DNA of 7,646 nt, from the NCBI GenBank assembly GCA_007120575.1, contig SKNJ01000161.1, forward strand, positions 1-7,646. Reading direction: 5' to 3'. The DNA comes from Thioalkalivibrio sp. GTDB lineage: Bacteria; Pseudomonadota; Gammaproteobacteria; Ectothiorhodospirales; Ectothiorhodospiraceae. Below the pieces are notes generated by a model. That model saw only the letters and a list, made by a program, of their open reading frames with translations. It was not told where the DNA came from and did no database searches. The translations under genes and the position numbers were made by a program. Below, one piece after another: positions 5,087-7,646 of the stretch; position 1 is the first letter of the stretch; each line of letters opens with the position of its first letter.

Positions 5087-6982
5087 TCAGGGGGAGGTGC
5101 CCAGGAACTGGGCTTCCCCATCCGAGGTCCCAGCCGGCTCCGGCGTTTCGGTTCCCCGGGGTTTCCGGTAGAAGACGAATAGAATGACCACGAGGCCGAG
5201 GACGTCGGAGGGGAACCCCGGGTAGAGCATGATGAACGCGGAGGTGGAAAGGAGGATCCGCTCCCACCAGGGGAGTTCCCTTGTGAAGTAGCCCATGGCA
5301 CCACCGGCCAGGGCGGTGACGCCGATGATCCCTGTGATCACGGCCAGGGTGATCTCCAGAATCGTCCCGTCCAGGAGAAGCGGTGGCCCGTAGACGAACA
5401 TGAAGGGCACCACGAACCCCGCCGAAGCCAACAGCATGGCGGTCACGGCGGTGCGCATGGGCTCGGCCCCCGCCACCCCCGAGGCGGCAAAGGCGGCCAG
5501 TGCCACCGGGGGGGTGACGTTGGACATGCACCCGAAGTAGAAGACGAAGAGGTGGGCGGCCAGGAGGGGGACGCCCAGGTCCGTGAGGGCCGGCGCGGCC
5601 AGGGCCGCCAGAACCACGTAGGCCGCCGTGGTGGGAAGACCCATTCCCAGGATGATGGAGCCCATGGCGGTGAGAAGGAGCGCCAGGGGGAGGTACCCCA
5701 TGGAGAGGGTCACGATCAGATCGGACATCCGGAGCCCGATCCCGGTAAGAGACGCGACTCCCACCACCAGGCCCGCGGTGGCACAGGCTGCCGCCACCTG
5801 CACCGTGCTGGACGCGCCGCGGATGAGGGCGTCCTTCCCCTGGGCCAGTGTCATCCGGGTCTTCGGAGTGAGGAAGGTGGCCAGGACCCCGGCCACCACT
5901 CCCCAGAAGGCGGCCCGCATGGGGGAACGCCCAATGGCCAGGAAGACGACGATGACCACGATGGGGAGGAGAAGGTGGATCCGTGGGAGCACCGGCCCCG
6001 AGTCCGCCACCGCTCCCCGGGCATCCAGATTCATCTTGGCGGCCCGGAACTGAATGGCCATCACCAGCGCCGCGTAGTAGAGGACGGCCGGTACGATGGC
6101 CGACACGGCCACGGTCAGATAGGGAATGTTCGTCCAGGTGGCCAGGATGAAGGCCCCGGCTCCCATGACCGGAGGCATGAGCTGGCCGGCGGTGCTGGCG
6201 GCGGACTCGATCGCCGCGGCGAAGTGGGGTTTGAATCCCGCCCGTCGCATCATGGGGATGGTGAGGGTCCCCGTAGTCACCACGTTGGCCACGGCACTGC
6301 CCGAGAGGGAGCCCATGAAGGCGCTGGCCACGCTGGCGGTGATGGCGGGGCCGCCTCGGAGCCTTCCCGCCACCCGGGCGGCCAGCCCGATGAAGAGGAG
6401 TCCTCCCCCCGCCACCTCCAGGATCGTTCCGAAGAGGACGAAGAGGTATACGAAGTCGGCAGAGACTCCGAGGGGGATCCCCCAGATTCCGTCCATGGAA
6501 AGGTAGAGGTGCTCCACGATGCGGCTGGGGGAGTACCCCCGGTGCGCCAGGATGCCTGGCAGGTAGGGCCCGACGATCGCGTAGGCCAAAGCGGCCATGG
6601 CGATGACGATGAGGCCCCAGCCCGTGGTGCGGCGGGTTAGCTCCAGGAGGGTGATGATGGCCACCACCCCTGCCACCAGATCCAGCGACGTCGGGGGCCC
6701 GATCTGCTGTACCAGGGCCTCGTGGCGGAGGGCCAGGTGGAAGCAGGCCCAGGTCATTCCCGCAGCCATGACGACCGAGACGGCCCGCTCCCACCCATTC
6801 TGGTCGTCCCAGTACTTCCCCACCCCCGCCATGACGCCCACCCCGAGGAATCCAAGGACGGCCATGAGGGCCAGGTGGACCGGGCGCTGCACCAGGGCGG
6901 TGAAGGGCTCCACTCCCGCCGTGTACATGTGGAACGCTGCAGCCAGAATGGCGATGGTGACGATCAGGTACCGGACGGCCAC
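5087..6982 (-). CDS. TRAP transporter fused permease (small plus large membrane subunits, 4TM/12TM type)
   Basis: This 631-residue, almost wholly hydrophobic inner-membrane protein joins the small (DctQ-like) and large (DctM-like) TRAP subunits. It drives uptake of the ligand delivered by the TAXI receptor using an ion gradient. The first ~140 residues hold about five membrane segments. The large domain follows, with hallmark loops SLSGSAVANVVTTGTLTIP (225-243), AGQLMPPVMGAGAF (265-278), LGMGLPTTAAYVVLAALAAPAL (445-466) and NVTPPVALAAFAASGVAG (488-505). The duplicated pattern is typical of the family. A further membrane stretch (about 585-605) leads to a short cytoplasmic-looking tail rich in Pro, Glu and Thr. 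Start: the frame is open from a GTG at 7012, but the GTG at 6982 has a near-perfect Shine-Dalgarno AGGAGGTG 7 nt upstream, and the upstream GTG would lie inside a hairpin; I therefore choose 6982. It is the first gene of the minus-strand cluster. Confidence 0.88.
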   Translation of the reverse strand: MAVRYLIVTIAILAAAFHMYTAGVEPFTALVQRPVHLALMAVLGFLGVGVMAGVGKYWDDQNGWERAVSVVMAAGMTWACFHLALRHEALVQQIGPPTSLDLVAGVVAIITLLELTRRTTGWGLIVIAMAALAYAIVGPYLPGILAHRGYSPSRIVEHLYLSMDGIWGIPLGVSADFVYLFVLFGTILEVAGGGLLFIGLAARVAGRLRGGPAITASVASAFMGSLSGSAVANVVTTGTLTIPMMRRAGFKPHFAAAIESAASTAGQLMPPVMGAGAFILATWTNIPYLTVAVSAIVPAVLYYAALVMAIQFRAAKMNLDARGAVADSGPVLPRIHLLLPIVVIVVFLAIGRSPMRAAFWGVVAGVLATFLTPKTRMTLAQGKDALIRGASSTVQVAAACATAGLVVGVASLTGIGLRMSDLIVTLSMGYLPLALLLTAMGSIILGMGLPTTAAYVVLAALAAPALTDLGVPLLAAHLFVFYFGCMSNVTPPVALAAFAASGVAGAEPMRTAVTAMLLASAGFVVPFMFVYGPPLLLDGTILEITLAVITGIIGVTALAGGAMGYFTRELPWWERILLSTSAFIMLYPGFPSDVLGLVVILFVFYRKPRGTETPEPAGTSDGEAQFLGTSP

Positions 6983-6989
6983 AGGGGTC

Positions 6990-6997
6990 CACCTCCT
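6990..6997 (-). promoter_or_regulatory. Ribosome binding site that sets the permease start
   Basis: On the minus strand this reads AGGAGGTG, a near-complete complement of the 16S rRNA 3' end, 7 nt before GTG 6982. It supports the downstream GTG start over the one at 7012. The hairpin at 7003-7020 sits just 5 nt upstream, so folding there could affect ribosome access. Confidence 0.7.
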
Positions 6998-7002
6998 CCG
7001 AG

Positions 7003-7020
7003 TAGCCCCCACGGGGGCTA
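7003..7020. other. Hairpin immediately upstream of the permease ribosome binding site
   Basis: TAGCCCCC (7003-7010) and GGGGGCTA (7013-7020) are perfect 8-nt inverted repeats with 2 nt between; as RNA this gives a 7-bp stem with a 4-nt loop. It ends 5 nt before the Shine-Dalgarno sequence in the minus-strand transcript. It could be a translational control element or a 5' stabiliser. No U-run follows, so a terminator is unlikely. Confidence 0.45.
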
Positions 7021-7051
7021 GGGAATCGAGACGTGCGGTTCAACGAGGAGC

Positions 7052-7084
7052 GGGACCGAAGGAACCCTCGTCCCTTCCGGTCCC
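7052..7084. other. Strong hairpin in the permease leader
   Basis: GGGACCG plus AAGG (7052-7062) pairs with CCTT and CGGTCCC (7073-7084), with one bulged C, giving an 11-bp stem around a 10-nt loop. It lies in the presumed 5' leader of the TRAP/E1 transcript, about 70 nt upstream of the start codon. Together with the 7003-7020 hairpin and a 6-bp pairing of CTGGGT (7125-7130) with ACCCAG (7150-7155), it makes the leader highly structured. I recognise no known riboswitch class in it. Confidence 0.45.
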
Positions 7085-7219
7085 ACCCTGGACAACCTTC
7101 CTCTCCTCCGGGTGCCCCTTCAAGCTGGGTCCCCGACCACCGCCCCGAAACCCAGAACCGCCGAAATCGCCGATGGGCTCCGCGATCCTGGATGGCCTGT
7201 GAAATGGAGAGGGCAGGCA

Positions 7220-7247
7220 AAAGTAGTGACGCCCTCCGCCCCGTCAA
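7220..7247 (-). promoter_or_regulatory. Candidate promoter for the TRAP/E1 cluster
   Basis: On the minus strand, TTGACG (7242-7247) matches the -35 consensus at five of six positions. It is followed after 16 nt by TACTTT (7220-7225), which matches the -10 at three positions. Transcription would begin near 7213 and give a leader of about 230 nt before GTG 6982. The -10 is weak and the spacer one base short of ideal, so this is the best candidate seen rather than a firm call. Confidence 0.35.
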
Positions 7248-7268
7248 GGAGGGGGCCGAACCTGAGAT

Positions 7269-7281
7269 CGATCATGGATCG
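7269..7281. promoter_or_regulatory. Possible operator between divergent promoters
   Basis: CGATC (7269-7273) and GATCG (7277-7281) form an inverted repeat around ATG, located 21 nt upstream of the minus-strand -35 and 39 nt upstream of the + strand -35. A regulator bound here could affect both divergent genes. The arms are short and such repeats arise by chance, and no regulator gene is in the window. Confidence 0.2.
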
Positions 7282-7320
7282 CGTTCCAGGGTCCGACACC
7301 CCGATACGGAAATGAATGCT

Positions 7321-7349
7321 TTGACAGGCGCTGAGGGCAGAATTACGAT
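7321..7349 (+). promoter_or_regulatory. Sigma-70-like promoter for the outer-membrane receptor gene
   Basis: TTGACA (7321-7326) is a perfect -35 box, followed after exactly 17 nt by TACGAT (7344-7349), which keeps the key first T, second A and last T of the -10 box. Transcription would start near 7356 and give a leader of about 110 nt before ATG 7466. The leader start contains CTGG-N5-CCAG (7364-7376), a short symmetrical site that could be a chance feature. This is the best promoter match I found in the window. Confidence 0.65.
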
Positions 7350-7465
7350 GGCCTTACGTTGCGCTGGACGTACCAGCCGCCAGAGGGGAATCCCCCAGTT
7401 CGCAATTGAGCTCTCCCACGCCATCCCCGGGTCGAGCCCGCGATCACCCCCAGGAGACCAAGCCC

Positions 7466-7646
7466 ATGAAATCCACCTTCATTCGAACCCTGAGCGCCGT
7501 AGGAGTGGCGCTCCTTGCTCTCTTGGCCGTGGGAACAGCCCCGGCGGAGGCACAGACCGGGGGGACCATCACCGGCCTCGTGACGAACCGGGCCACCAAC
7601 CAGCCTGTCCAGTCGGCGCAAATCTTCGTGGCGGGGACCCAGCGGG
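7466..7646 (+). CDS. TonB-dependent/SusC-type outer-membrane receptor, N-terminal part only
   Basis: The gene starts at ATG 7466, with AGGAG (7452-7456) 9 nt upstream, and runs off the right edge after 60 codons. Residues 1-30 are a Sec signal peptide: basic K2/R7, a hydrophobic core VGVALLALLAVG, and a signal peptidase I site after AEA (28-30), leaving Gln as first mature residue. The mature part opens GGTITGLVTNRATNQPVQSAQIFVAGTQ, the usual start of a carboxypeptidase-regulatory-like (beta-sandwich) domain found at the N-terminus of SusC/RagA-like receptors. The plug and barrel lie beyond the window, so another secreted protein with this domain is possible. A receptor of this type would bring a nutrient across the outer membrane. 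It is transcribed divergently from the TRAP cluster and may serve the same substrate, but proximity is the only evidence. Confidence 0.7.
   Translation, partial: MKSTFIRTLSAVGVALLALLAVGTAPAEAQTGGTITGLVTNRATNQPVQSAQIFVAGTQR

Noticed and set aside
5552..6640. + strand open frame of 362 codons opposite the permease
   Set aside because: It is composed largely of Gly, His, Arg and Asp without domains, the mirror image of hydrophobic codons on the other strand.
6983..7213. Known riboswitch in the permease leader
   Set aside because: I could not match the hairpins to any class whose conserved core I know, so only the structure is reported.
5067..7247. Minus-strand open frame of 726 codons overlapping the permease
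   Set aside because: It reads as Gly/Pro/Arg/His-rich nonsense in another frame of the permease gene, which itself has clear TRAP motifs and membrane segments.
7343..7621. Minus-strand open frame of 92 codons at the right edge
   Set aside because: It overlaps the + strand promoter and the signal peptide of the outer-membrane receptor and has no ribosome binding site or protein-like composition.

Overview
The window is GC-rich (roughly two thirds G+C by eye) and densely coded. The best guess for its origin is Gemmatimonadota. The + strand gene entering at the right edge has a Sec signal peptide followed directly by a carboxypeptidase-regulatory-like repeat, as in SusC/TonB-type outer-membrane receptors, which are abundant in that phylum and in Bacteroidota; the base composition argues against most Bacteroidota. 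This assignment is an inference from style and composition, not from a marker gene.

Layout, left to right. Positions 2-184 (+) hold the last 60 codons of a thiamine-diphosphate enzyme of the acetolactate synthase/decarboxylase type. A very GC-rich hairpin (192-234) lies between it and the convergent minus-strand genes. The minus-strand genes, in order of transcription (right to left), are: a fused TRAP transporter permease (6982-5087), a fused alpha/beta 2-oxo acid dehydrogenase E1 (5070-2824), a TAXI-family TRAP solute receptor lipoprotein (2460-1507) and a glutaryl-CoA dehydrogenase-like acyl-CoA dehydrogenase (1424-240). Permease and E1 are 16 nt apart and almost certainly co-transcribed. 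E1 and receptor are separated by a 363-nt gap with hairpins. Receptor and dehydrogenase are separated by 82 nt carrying two small hairpins. A control region (6983-7465) separates this cluster from the divergent + strand receptor gene (7466 to the window end). It holds a good sigma-70-like promoter for the + strand gene, a weaker one for the minus strand, and a hairpin-rich leader ending at an excellent Shine-Dalgarno sequence.

How the genes may work together: the two TRAP parts together form a Na+- or H+-driven, binding-protein-dependent importer, probably for an organic acid or amino-acid-like anion. The E1 would decarboxylate a 2-oxo acid and feed an acyl-CoA, through E2/E3 encoded elsewhere, and the acyl-CoA dehydrogenase would oxidise glutaryl-CoA or a related acyl-CoA. 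A reasonable but unproven reading is an uptake-and-catabolism cluster, with the divergent outer-membrane receptor perhaps being the entry point. All gene families are known. The uncommon points are the gene order (E1 between permease and receptor) and the structured leader. I see no rRNA, tRNA, CRISPR array, insertion sequence or phage gene.
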